Positions 44,860-52,829 of a stretch of DNA of 54,071 nucleotides are shown here, piece after piece. The notes under the pieces are model-generated. The model made no database searches and had not been told where the DNA came from. It was given only the letters and a program-made list of their open reading frames with translations. Each line of letters starts with the position of its first letter. Position 1 is the stretch's first letter. The DNA lies in the NCBI GenBank assembly GCA_024636835.1, contig JAGXGH010000123.1, positions 1 to 54,071 on the forward strand, given 5' to 3'. Made by a program: the position numbers and the translations under genes. Source of the stretch: Verrucomicrobiales bacterium. Lineage in GTDB: Bacteria; Verrucomicrobiota; Verrucomicrobiia; Verrucomicrobiales; SLCJ01.

Positions 44860-45801
44860 GTGAGCTCTATATTTTCCGGAACAATCCCCGCCCTGATGAC
44901 CCCCTGCGATGCAGCGGGAACGCCTGATTTCAATGCCCTCGTCACCACCGGCCTCGAACTTATCGATGCTGGAATGGACTCCGTCGTCTACTGCGGATCG
45001 ATGGGTGACTGGCCGCTTCTCTCCGAAGAACAGCGGATGACCGGTGTGAAAGCACTCGTGGATGCGGGTATCAAAGTGATCGTTGGCACCGGCGCACAAA
45101 ACACGCGATTCGCAGCCGCTCATGCAGCGCATGCGCGCGAGGTTGGCGCGCACGGACTCATGGTGATCCCACGTGTTCTCTCACGCGGCGCTTCACCAGC
45201 TGCTCAATACAATCACTTCACCGCCATCCTTGAGGCCGGGGGCGCAGACCTTCCTGCAGTGATTTACAACTCGCCCTACTACGGTTTTGAAACCAAGGCT
45301 GACCTATTCTTTAAACTTCATGAGAAATATCCTCAGCTTATCGGGTTCAAGGAATTCGGTGGTGCAGCAGCAATGACTTACGCAGCGGAATACATCACCA
45401 CCGGCAACGACAAGTTGACCCTGATGGTCGGCGTCGACACCCAAGCCTATCACGGCATCGTCAACTGTGGCGCTGGTGGCGCCATTACAGGTGTGGGCAA
45501 TGCCCTTCCGAAAGAAGTTCTCCACATGATCAAGTTGTGTAATCGTGCCGCCGCTGGTGACGCCCAGGCCCGCGTTTACGCGCAGCAACTCGGCGCCGCC
45601 ATGAACGTCTTGTCTACTTTTGACGAACAACCGGATCTGGTGCTCTACTACAAGCACCTGATGGTTCTCGAAGGTCACAGCGCCTACGAACATCATATCA
45701 ACCCAGACGACAAGCTCAGTCCTGCTCAAAAGGCTTTCATCGAACAGCAACATGCCCTGTTCCGCAATTGGTGGAGTTCTTGGGATGGCCGTAACGCCTA
45801 G
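44860..45801 (+). CDS. Dihydrodipicolinate synthase/N-acetylneuraminate lyase family aldolase
   Basis: A 313-residue class I aldolase of the DapA/NanA superfamily, starting at GTG 44860. Motifs are GTIPALMTPCDAAGTPDF, GLELIDAGMDSVVYCGSMGDWPLLSEEQRM (in place of the usual GTTGE), VIVGTGAQNTRFAAAHAAHA, VIYNSPYYGFET (catalytic Tyr) and LIGFKEFGGAAA (Schiff-base Lys). The substitution of GSMGDW for G-T-T-G-E-x shows that it is not the standard lysine-pathway DapA. A keto-acid aldolase such as a hydroxyproline- or sugar-acid-related enzyme is more likely. It converges with the CAP-domain gene; the stop codons abut. Confidence 0.85.
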   Translation: MSSIFSGTIPALMTPCDAAGTPDFNALVTTGLELIDAGMDSVVYCGSMGDWPLLSEEQRMTGVKALVDAGIKVIVGTGAQNTRFAAAHAAHAREVGAHGLMVIPRVLSRGASPAAQYNHFTAILEAGGADLPAVIYNSPYYGFETKADLFFKLHEKYPQLIGFKEFGGAAAMTYAAEYITTGNDKLTLMVGVDTQAYHGIVNCGAGGAITGVGNALPKEVLHMIKLCNRAAAGDAQARVYAQQLGAAMNVLSTFDEQPDLVLYYKHLMVLEGHSAYEHHINPDDKLSPAQKAFIEQQHALFRNWWSSWDGRNA

Positions 45802-46959
45802 TCAAAACAGCTCAACGACATACTGCTCAGCCACACCGCCGCCGGTGATACGGATGAAGTAAACACCTGCTTGGTTAACCACTTCGTCGGAGGGTTCGAA
45901 GTTGATCGCGTTCTGACTCGTAGCAACGAATTGGACCTCGAACTTTTCTCCGGGGATGGCGAGATCGATAGGAACCTCGGCAACCGGCCGTCGAGTTAGA
46001 CGGTGAAATTCCACTTTCAACTCTTCGGCTGGCGGGGCGGGCTTAAGCAGATAAAGACTCCACGCCACGCCATAGACATGATCTTTCGGGAAGAACCCCT
46101 TACCCGGATATGCATAGGACTTCGTTGCCTTTTCACCACCGGACGAAATCACCCACATCGCCGAAAACCGACCGCCAACGATCCCAAATCCGGTTTCTTG
46201 CATCTCATCATGTAAACACCATAGGCGATGCCCGCGGGCAACTCGATTGTTCTCTCCGATGTCATCGATGTATTGCTTGATTGCGCCAGGTAAGCTCTCG
46301 TTACCCATCGCAAGGTTACACGATTCGGTAAACCTCCCCAGATCGTGAGACATCGCATCATTCTCCCAGCACGCTTCAGCCGCCTGCTGCGCCTTATTGT
46401 TGAGGTCGGCAGAGAGCCGCACATCTGCCGGCACCCCGCAGAGAAAGCGGATGAGATTCAACTCCGTCAGTGCAGCCAGGTGCATTTCTGTAAAGCCAGC
46501 AGGCTGCGGACGCTCCTGAATCTGACGCGCTCCGTCGATGACCTCTTTCATACTACGCGGGTAGTATATCTCGGGAACTACACCGGCAGGTCGAACTTGC
46601 CCGCGAAGTGAGGAACTCGCTCTTAACTTGGGCTTAGGTCGGCGCTCTAATTCCCGCCTCATTGGCCCGGGGATAAAGTTCCTAACCCATTCGATAACCT
46701 GAGCTTGAGTTGTGGCAGAAAGATCATCAAAGGGCTGCGTAAACATCTGCTTGGGAGATAGGCGCTCGACCAATAGCACTCGCTTATCGACGGTAAGGAT
46801 TCTCGCTTCAAACGATCTCCCCTCTTCGTCTACTAGTGTCAGCGGTCGGTTGGGATCATCGGCAGCAAAACCCGTCGATACCGCTGCCACGAGAAACACA
46901 GCCCACAGAACGCGCAGCGCGATTGGCACCGATTGCCCACTAAAACAACTCAGTGACAT
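45802..46959 (-). CDS. Secreted SHD1-CAP domain protein, paralog 2
   Basis: A 385-residue secreted protein. From ATG 46959 it has a signal peptide (VLWAVFLVAAVSTGFA) and then an SHD1-like domain (RPLTLVDEEGRSFEARILTVDKRVLLVERLS...PFDDLS). A CAP/SCP-like domain follows (ALTELNLIRFLCGVPADVRLSADLNNKAQQAAEACWENDAMSHDLGRFTESCNLAMGN, AIKQYIDDIGENNRVARGHRLWCLHDEMQETGFGIV). A C-terminal beta-rich domain ends in INFEPSDEVVNQAGVYFIRITGGGVAEQYVVELF. It is a close paralog of the gene just upstream, and its start overlaps that gene's end by 20 bases. CAP proteins vary widely in function; none can be assigned. Confidence 0.78.
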   Translation of the reverse strand: MSLSCFSGQSVPIALRVLWAVFLVAAVSTGFAADDPNRPLTLVDEEGRSFEARILTVDKRVLLVERLSPKQMFTQPFDDLSATTQAQVIEWVRNFIPGPMRRELERRPKPKLRASSSLRGQVRPAGVVPEIYYPRSMKEVIDGARQIQERPQPAGFTEMHLAALTELNLIRFLCGVPADVRLSADLNNKAQQAAEACWENDAMSHDLGRFTESCNLAMGNESLPGAIKQYIDDIGENNRVARGHRLWCLHDEMQETGFGIVGGRFSAMWVISSGGEKATKSYAYPGKGFFPKDHVYGVAWSLYLLKPAPPAEELKVEFHRLTRRPVAEVPIDLAIPGEKFEVQFVATSQNAINFEPSDEVVNQAGVYFIRITGGGVAEQYVVELF

Positions 46960-48061
46960 ACTGTTCTCTGATTCCTCCTCCGGTAATTCGGACGAGATAC
47001 ACACCACGTCGATTCACGGTATCGGAATCTGGTTCGAAATTAATCGTGTTTGCATAACTATAAACGTAAGGCACTGGCATTTTCCGTCCAGAGGGAGCTT
47101 CACTCCACCCAAACTTTCCAGTTGGTCGTTTGCCGAGTTGAAAAACCTCCACAGTAAGTTCTGAAACCGGAGGCGCGGGTTCGGTCAAATAGAGTGACCA
47201 AGCATTACCGAGCACACGTTCAGCGGGAAAGAACCCCTTTCCGGGATACGCATGAGAATCGCGCAACTCGCTACCTTCGTGCTCGAAGCAGTGCATGGCT
47301 GAATAGCCCCCTTCCACACCAAAGCCTGTCGCCGACAGTTTTGGGTATAAACACCAACGACGATGCCCTCGCTTCTCTCGGTTATTGTCGCCGTTATCCG
47401 CGATGTATTGGCTCACCGTCTTGGCTGCATTTCCGACACCTGAAGAGAGATTACTCTGATTCGTATAATGCCCGAGATCGTGGGAAATCTCCCCCGCCTT
47501 CGCACAGGCCTCCGCTGCCTCCTGCGCATAGTCGGCCAGCTTCGGTGAGATTTTCACATCGTCACTCACCCCACACAAAAAACGGAAAACATTCAGTTCG
47601 GTGACGGCCTCAAAGTTGGACTTATCGACATCATCAGGACGCTTGCGTGACTCGATCTCACGAATCCCGGCCTTCACCTCGGATCGGCTACGCGGGTAGA
47701 ACGGGCGATACAGTTTACCGTCATCCGCGGTCTCCAAGGTATTTGCTTTCTCAAGCTGCTCGAGAACTTCGGCATTCAAGGGCTCGCCATCAACAAGCAG
47801 CTTACCAATCGTCGCGGATACATTGTCGGATATCCAGCCAGCCACTCGCTCGCGAGAACTTTCTGAAAGACGCTCGAAAGGTAAGTCGAATCGCTTCATA
47901 TCCTGGCGCTCGATCTTGATTCCATCGCCTTCAACGGCAACGATTCTGGCAAAAATCTCCCGCCCCTCAGTATCCTTGAGGGTCATATAGTCGGAAGGAT
48001 ATCCAGCCCAAGCCGCGTGAGCCAGAGTAATGAGACTAATTAGAAAGGCTCGAACAATCAT
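46940..48061 (-). CDS. Secreted SHD1-CAP domain protein, paralog 1
   Basis: A 373-residue secreted protein with the same layout as its downstream neighbour. It has a signal peptide (IVRAFLISLITLAHAAWA), an SHD1-like domain (MTLKDTEGREIFARIVAVEGDGIKIERQDMKRFDLPFERLSESS), a CAP-like domain (TELNVFRFLCGVSDDVKISPKLADYAQEAAEACAKAGEISHDLGHYTNQSNLSSGVG, QYIADNGDNNREKRGHRRWCLYPKLSATGFGV) and the same C-terminal block (INFEPDSDTVNRRGVYLVRITGGGIREQYVTELF). ATG 48061 fits the signal peptide; the frame is open 20 codons upstream. The pair probably arose by tandem duplication and is cotranscribed. Confidence 0.78.
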   Translation of the reverse strand: MIVRAFLISLITLAHAAWAGYPSDYMTLKDTEGREIFARIVAVEGDGIKIERQDMKRFDLPFERLSESSRERVAGWISDNVSATIGKLLVDGEPLNAEVLEQLEKANTLETADDGKLYRPFYPRSRSEVKAGIREIESRKRPDDVDKSNFEAVTELNVFRFLCGVSDDVKISPKLADYAQEAAEACAKAGEISHDLGHYTNQSNLSSGVGNAAKTVSQYIADNGDNNREKRGHRRWCLYPKLSATGFGVEGGYSAMHCFEHEGSELRDSHAYPGKGFFPAERVLGNAWSLYLTEPAPPVSELTVEVFQLGKRPTGKFGWSEAPSGRKMPVPYVYSYANTINFEPDSDTVNRRGVYLVRITGGGIREQYVTELF

Positions 48062-48219
48062 GATATCGGAAAATTGAACGATTGAGAGAACTGACGTCTT
48101 AGAAGAAACCGAATCATCCACGCTATAGTGTACCGAGATTGTCTAGCTACCGAAAATCAAATACCATACGCACGAAATTCAGAACTATTACCTCGGAAGA
48201 CGCATAAAATCCCGCGCCT

Positions 48220-49308
48220 TTAGCGCTCGGTCGTTTTGGCGAGATTGCGGATTGCCACGGCGAGCGAAACTTCGAGCTGGCTTTCGAGCAAATCCCCCAT
48301 GTTCAGGCATTCGCTAAATCTATCCGTACCATGATACTCGTTCAATCCACGTGCTAATTCGGCGACCTTGGCGTCTGTCGAGCATGGACTGGCGCGCATG
48401 CAGCGGATCAGACGCTCGACTCTGCTCTCCACCGCTCTCCACCGCCTGGCGATCAGCACACGCTCCTCAAGCTGATACTGTCGCATCGATGTTGGGTTAA
48501 TAAATTCGCGGCATAGATCAATGACGGGCGAGTTGTTCGCAAAGCGGTGGGGAATGTAGGTGCTGATATTCCCTTCGTAACTCTGCTGATCGAAGTCGAT
48601 CGGACGCACGCGATACTGCTCATCTTCGAAGTCGGGAGTGATGTCGACCACGTAGTTGTAGCAGCGCATATCACCGAGTAAGCGAACAAAACTGCGCTCG
48701 TTAAACTTCACAAATTCTTTCGCCAGACGCACGCGGTTCAAACTACGACGTTTGAAGTAGTGAGAGATGAACTGATCACCGGGCACACCGGCGATGTGTT
48801 CTTCAAAGAGAGTGGCATCGTGTACCAAATAGTTCATCCGATTCGGTGAGAGCAGATGCTCAAGCTCGAGACCGAAGATCCGTGAGGCATCGGCCTGCTT
48901 GACGTAGAAATGATCGTAGTTGTCGTTGTAGCGGTTGACGATACGAATGCGAAACGGGTGAGAATTCCCAAACTCACAGTAGTCGATGCGCTCCACATGG
49001 AGGTGATCGAGGACGGAAAAATCTCCATCGGTCTTCATCGTTGCGTAAGCACGGGTGAGCTTCTGATTGAGCTCCTTCATGACCATTGGCTCATAGGCGA
49101 CGATACGCCAGAGCGTATCATTCCCATCTTCATCCTCTAATGGGTAAGCGTTGTTGAAGTCGAGCAGACTATTATAGGTGAGCTCGATATCGGTATGCCG
49201 GTGATAGCGCTCCAGATAGCTGTGCAGCTTTTCGTTTACCGGATAGGTGATTTTCCGGCGGGTCATGGCTCCGTCAGCCAGTTCGATAGGGTTACCTTTA
49301 TTATCCAT
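48220..49308 (-). CDS. Unrecognised protein with kinase-like fold motifs
   Basis: A 362-residue soluble protein that I cannot place in a named family. Its conserved-looking residues fall in the order of the protein-kinase-like (APH/HipA/CotH-type) fold. FYVKQADASRIFGLELEHLL gives a candidate ATP-binding lysine (K137) and helix-C glutamate (E148 or E150). LLGDMRCYNYVVD gives a catalytic-loop Asp213 and Asn218, as in HGDxxxxN. VRPIDFDQQ gives the metal-binding Asp238 (D-F-D in place of D-F-G/E). It starts 12 bases after the pssA stop on the same strand, so it is probably cotranscribed with it. The kinase reading is inference from these motifs only. Confidence 0.5.
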   Translation of the reverse strand: MDNKGNPIELADGAMTRRKITYPVNEKLHSYLERYHRHTDIELTYNSLLDFNNAYPLEDEDGNDTLWRIVAYEPMVMKELNQKLTRAYATMKTDGDFSVLDHLHVERIDYCEFGNSHPFRIRIVNRYNDNYDHFYVKQADASRIFGLELEHLLSPNRMNYLVHDATLFEEHIAGVPGDQFISHYFKRRSLNRVRLAKEFVKFNERSFVRLLGDMRCYNYVVDITPDFEDEQYRVRPIDFDQQSYEGNISTYIPHRFANNSPVIDLCREFINPTSMRQYQLEERVLIARRWRAVESRVERLIRCMRASPCSTDAKVAELARGLNEYHGTDRFSECLNMGDLLESQLEVSLAVAIRNLAKTTER

Positions 49309-49320
49309 AGTCCGACTGCG

Positions 49321-50172
49321 TCAGTTTTTACTTTCCGTATCGGTGTCGCTATCGGCGGCAGTTTCAACGTTCTCCACATCGACGTCGAAAGGCTCTTCGA
49401 TCCCCCGTCTCCAACGCGCCGAAATCCACGGACGGACGAGCCCGTAAAGCACGTAGGAAACACACGCTACCGCTGGCGCAACTTCGTAATATTTCACCAT
49501 CACAACGAGAATCACGATCATGCCGACCAAACCGAGCCAAGACCCACGACTCTTCCACCCCAGGTTCTTAAAACTCGGGTAGCGGAGGCTGCTCATCATC
49601 ATCAGCGAAAGCAAGACCAAGAGGATGGGAAGCACAAAGCGTCCCGCACCGAGCTCTCGCTCTGCCTCTTCGATCCATATCATAAAGATTGTCAACGATG
49701 CGGTAGTCGCAGCAGCCATCGGAATGGGCAAACCAAGAAAGTCTTTCGACCCATCATCGGACGGACTATTGATCATGCAATTGAAGCGAGCCAAGCGCAT
49801 CGCGCCGCACAGCAGGTAGAGGAAAGCAACGATCCACCCCGCCTGTGCAGGAAGATCTATCAACACGATATTAAACACCAACAAGGCTGGCGCCACACCG
49901 AAGGACACTACGTCGGCGATCGAGTCAAACTGCTGACCAAACGGTGACTCCTGCCCACCGAGGCGAGCAAGCCGCCCATCGAGCAGATCGAACAAACACG
50001 CACCGAAAATCAGCAGGATAGCATGTTTGTAAGATTCACTCCCACCGAGGAAATTATCCGGCTCCGTCATCATGCCTTCAAAAATCGTCAGCACCGCCAT
50101 GAATCCGCAGAAGAGATTCCCCGCCGTCATTAGATTCGGCAGGACGTAGATTTTAGGTTCGTTGGAGTTCAT
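49321..50172 (-). CDS. pssA: CDP-diacylglycerol-serine O-phosphatidyltransferase
   Basis: Membrane enzyme of 283 residues that makes phosphatidylserine, the precursor of phosphatidylethanolamine. The CDP-alcohol phosphotransferase motif D-x2-DG-x2-AR-x8-G-x3-D-x3-D is complete (D62, D65, G66, A69, R70, G79, D83, D87) in FDLLDGRLARLGG...GQQFDSIAD. At least six hydrophobic segments follow (VSFGVAPALLVFNIVLI, VLPILLVLLSLMMMSSL, GLVGMIVILVVMVKYY and others). The N-terminal YVLPNLMTAGNLFCGFMAV is typical of the PssA subgroup. The acidic tail (about 25 residues) is extra. It leads a likely two-gene operon with the kinase-like gene. A psd gene is not in the window. Confidence 0.93.
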   Translation of the reverse strand: MNSNEPKIYVLPNLMTAGNLFCGFMAVLTIFEGMMTEPDNFLGGSESYKHAILLIFGACLFDLLDGRLARLGGQESPFGQQFDSIADVVSFGVAPALLVFNIVLIDLPAQAGWIVAFLYLLCGAMRLARFNCMINSPSDDGSKDFLGLPIPMAAATTASLTIFMIWIEEAERELGAGRFVLPILLVLLSLMMMSSLRYPSFKNLGWKSRGSWLGLVGMIVILVVMVKYYEVAPAVACVSYVLYGLVRPWISARWRRGIEEPFDVDVENVETAADSDTDTESKN

Positions 50173-50296
50173 GACTTCTAGACCGTGCAGTGAGTTCGCG
50201 CTATCTCAAGCATTATCGCGTTCAGCATACGAGATGATAGCCCCTCATGCCAACGATAACCCACTGCCACTTTGCCAGCCAATAATCCAATACCTT

Positions 50297-52054
50297 CTAT
50301 GCAAGATGGTAGGCACGGCGCTGGTGCTCTCGTTGGCGCTCGCTCGACCAACTCTCGATACGCTTCAGGTAGCCGATGATACGCGTCGCATGGTCGACGT
50401 CCTTTGACCCACACGCCGTGCAGTGATCTCGGGTCAGTTTGTCAATATGCCCACAATCGTTGCAAGCGGTCACTTTCACATTGGTGCAGAAATAATTACA
50501 ACCCGTACGGATCGCCGCCAGGAGCAACTTCCGGAAAGCCTCTTTCGACGCGTAGGTCTCCAAGTTCAAATGAAGCGCCGCCCCACCGTCGAGATACTTC
50601 GTGGTGCGAACGCCTTGCAGCACCAGCTTGTCGAGAATATGGATATCGTCTCGCTCGACGGGGTAGAAATAAGAATTGTAGCACTCTCGCCCTACCTTAT
50701 AGCCATCCTGCCTATCCCAGCGGGCGAATTTCACACCGAGATTCTCCGCGGGAACGAACTCTGTGTTAAACCGGGCGGAATAGGTCTTCGCAGCCTCGCG
50801 GTTGAGCACATTGATGATCTTCAGTTGCTCGGAAACCCAGTCGAGATAAGCATCGTTATTCGAGGGATCCATGCCAAGAAACTCAGCGGCTTCGACCATT
50901 CCATTGATTCCAATAGTCAGGAATTGCTTCTCCGGAAGAATGCAGTTTGCCGAATAAATAGGCAGCAGACCCGCCCGATGGAATCCCATTAAAATCTCTC
51001 GGCGAGCTACCAAATATCGATGCAGCAAGCTCACCTGCTCACCCAAATCACGCCCATCTTGAAACAAGCGATTCAAATTGATCGTCATCACCTGCATCGA
51101 TCCGGTCATCACTCCACCGGCCCCCAGAGAGAACGAGAAATCGTTGTCACCGTCGAGTTCGTTGCGCAAGCGACAGCACGACGAAAGCGAGTCCGGCGAG
51201 TCGCTGGAGTAAATAAAGAATGAATTACCAGCCGCGAGTTCGGAGGCGAGAAATTCACCAAACTCCGCGTCGCAAGGTTCTTCGTTGTTGTGGATCAACG
51301 CCGCGGTGACCACCGGAAATGTGAGAAGAGCGCGCTCCCGCTCGGCATTAAACCACTGCATGAAAAACTCTTGTAATCGACGCACGCTTAAGGCGTCAGA
51401 ACGACCACCGTCGGGAAACACAAAATCACCGAACATGCTCTCGAAGTACCCTTCGTCGAACACGGAGATGTTCCAGAACACACTTTGATAACTTCGTGCT
51501 GCTGCCGGTTGATTGATCGCATAGACAACATGCTGTAGATGATTTTCAATCTCGTCACGATGGGTATTGAGATAGTCCTTGCCATAGTCCTTGCGCGCAA
51601 AATGGTCGAAGCAGTTTAAGAACTCAACCGTCGCAATAGCACCAGCAAGGCATGCCGAAACGGCAAAAACGTAGTTGATGAAGCTGCCACAAAACGATGC
51701 CAAATGCTGCGGCGCATCGCTTTCTCCTCCCAGAGGGATCAGCCCGTTTTGCAGCAGAGGATAAAGACTGACACTCGCGCAATAGGGCATAAACGGCGAA
51801 GTCTCATCGTGGGTGTAGATCTCGTGCTTCGCCAACTGTTTGGCATAAGTCGCTGCCGTATCCGCTCCGAAGAGCTCGCTAAGCTTCGCGTCCATCAAAT
51901 CGCGATGGATCTGAATGTTCGCTTGTTTATGAATCTCATTGGCAAGAACAGCAACGTTCTTGCAGCTCATATTGGCGTTGGCATCAACGCGGCTGCCGTC
52001 GGCGGAGTTCTTGGCGTTGATGTAGTGATCGATGAATTCTAGGTGGGTGTTCAC
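50297..52054 (-). CDS. nrdD: Anaerobic ribonucleoside-triphosphate reductase, no ATP-cone
   Basis: A 585-residue class III reductase that makes deoxyribonucleotides without oxygen, using a glycyl radical. The C-terminus has a Cys4 zinc site (ACNDCGH...HCTACGS) and the radical site RIIGYLKRI (glycine at about 561). The core has SPFMPYCASVSLYPLLQNGL and HLASFCGSFINYVFAVSACLAGAIATVEFLNCFDHFA. No N-terminal ATP-cone is present, so activity control by ATP/dATP at that site is absent. The start is GTG 52054, with no clear Shine-Dalgarno; the preceding leader is C/A-rich. It follows nrdG in the same transcript, the reverse of the usual E. coli order. Confidence 0.95.
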   Translation of the reverse strand: MNTHLEFIDHYINAKNSADGSRVDANANMSCKNVAVLANEIHKQANIQIHRDLMDAKLSELFGADTAATYAKQLAKHEIYTHDETSPFMPYCASVSLYPLLQNGLIPLGGESDAPQHLASFCGSFINYVFAVSACLAGAIATVEFLNCFDHFARKDYGKDYLNTHRDEIENHLQHVVYAINQPAAARSYQSVFWNISVFDEGYFESMFGDFVFPDGGRSDALSVRRLQEFFMQWFNAERERALLTFPVVTAALIHNNEEPCDAEFGEFLASELAAGNSFFIYSSDSPDSLSSCCRLRNELDGDNDFSFSLGAGGVMTGSMQVMTINLNRLFQDGRDLGEQVSLLHRYLVARREILMGFHRAGLLPIYSANCILPEKQFLTIGINGMVEAAEFLGMDPSNNDAYLDWVSEQLKIINVLNREAAKTYSARFNTEFVPAENLGVKFARWDRQDGYKVGRECYNSYFYPVERDDIHILDKLVLQGVRTTKYLDGGAALHLNLETYASKEAFRKLLLAAIRTGCNYFCTNVKVTACNDCGHIDKLTRDHCTACGSKDVDHATRIIGYLKRIESWSSERQREHQRRAYHLA

Positions 52055-52116
52055 TGGGAGTGTTTAGGGGGTTGGTTTTGGGGGGTTGTTTTGGGGTTTT
52101 GTTATCGAACACGCGC
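52055..52116. other. G-run cluster in the nrdG-nrdD gap
   Basis: On the + strand, which is the template for nrdD, G-runs lie at 52056-52058 (3), 52067-52071 (5), 52080-52085 (6) and 52093-52096 (4), with loops of 7-8 bases. This meets a loose G-quadruplex pattern. The nrdD messenger carries the complementary C-runs. Confidence 0.6.
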
Positions 52117-52578
52117 TTAGGCGCGCTGAAAACGATGGGTGAGATTTTCTCCACTGCGGAGATCGAGGAAAACTTGATTGGTCTTCGGACTGTCCAGTCC
52201 ACCTCGCGACGGGATAAACGGCCCGAGCTTTAAATAGTCCAAGTGCTCGACAATCCGATCGTCCACGTTTGCCAGCCCTGAATACAAACAGGTGGCGACT
52301 CCTTGACTGCGCGCCACTTCAAGAAGACCGACCAAGGCGTTTTGATGCCACTCCCCACCAAGAAAACACACACAAGTCGCCAAATCCCGATACCGACACA
52401 GCGATGCAAGCAGGGCATCCTCATCGAGGACCTCACCCATTGCCGGATTACGCAAATCCGCAGAATGGCATCCCTGACAACGCAGCGGACAACCTGAAAC
52501 ATGGTAAATCAATGAAATCTCATCGGGCACTTCAAGCACTCCGACCGAGTGGCAAATGTATCGTAAATAACAGTCCAT
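52117..52578 (-). CDS. nrdG: Anaerobic ribonucleotide reductase activase (radical SAM)
   Basis: A 153-residue radical SAM enzyme that installs the glycyl radical on NrdD. The 4Fe-4S/SAM motif CxxxCxxC is present as SGCPLRCQGCHSADLRNP, with the cysteines at about 30, 34 and 37 from ATG 52578. VCFLGGEWHQNALVGLLEVARSQGVATCLYSGL is the GGE-type SAM-binding strand. The length matches the family. A short N-terminal frame extension upstream is ignored. It is the first gene of the nrdG-nrdD operon, with two NrdR-box-like sites upstream. Confidence 0.93.
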   Translation of the reverse strand: MDCYLRYICHSVGVLEVPDEISLIYHVSGCPLRCQGCHSADLRNPAMGEVLDEDALLASLCRYRDLATCVCFLGGEWHQNALVGLLEVARSQGVATCLYSGLANVDDRIVEHLDYLKLGPFIPSRGGLDSPKTNQVFLDLRSGENLTHRFQRA

Positions 52579-52612
52579 GGCAGAATTCAAGAACTACAGA
52601 ATTCCCAAGAAA

Positions 52613-52661
52613 TGTCAATATATTGTATGCGGAAAGGGTGAGGTAACACTACATGTTGTGC
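52613..52661 (-). promoter_or_regulatory. Candidate tandem NrdR boxes before nrdGD
   Basis: Box 1, tgtcaatatattgtat (52613-52628), agrees with acacaatatattgtgt at 12 of 16 positions. Box 2, acactacatgttgtgc (52646-52661), agrees with the degenerate NrdR consensus (acaCwAtATrTtGtgt) at nearly all positions. The gap between them is 17 bases (33 between centres), a little more than the usual 15-16. Box 1 lies 35 bases before the nrdG ATG. No nrdR gene is in the window. Confidence 0.5.
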
Positions 52662-52829
52662 TTTCGTCCTGATGCGACCGTTACCCCTAGGCTTACTTCT
52701 CACCCTCAACTTGCGAATCCGCATAGTCCCTGGAACTGTCCTCCGACCACCGGGATTTTCCAAATTCTCACCCCTCTCGACACAAGTTGACCCATGAGGA
52801 GGATTGAGTAGCGTAGGGTTCTCAAAGCC

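Noticed and set aside
44860..45801. Standard lysine-pathway dapA
   Set aside because: The G-T-T-G-E motif is replaced by GSMGDW and no lysine genes are adjacent.
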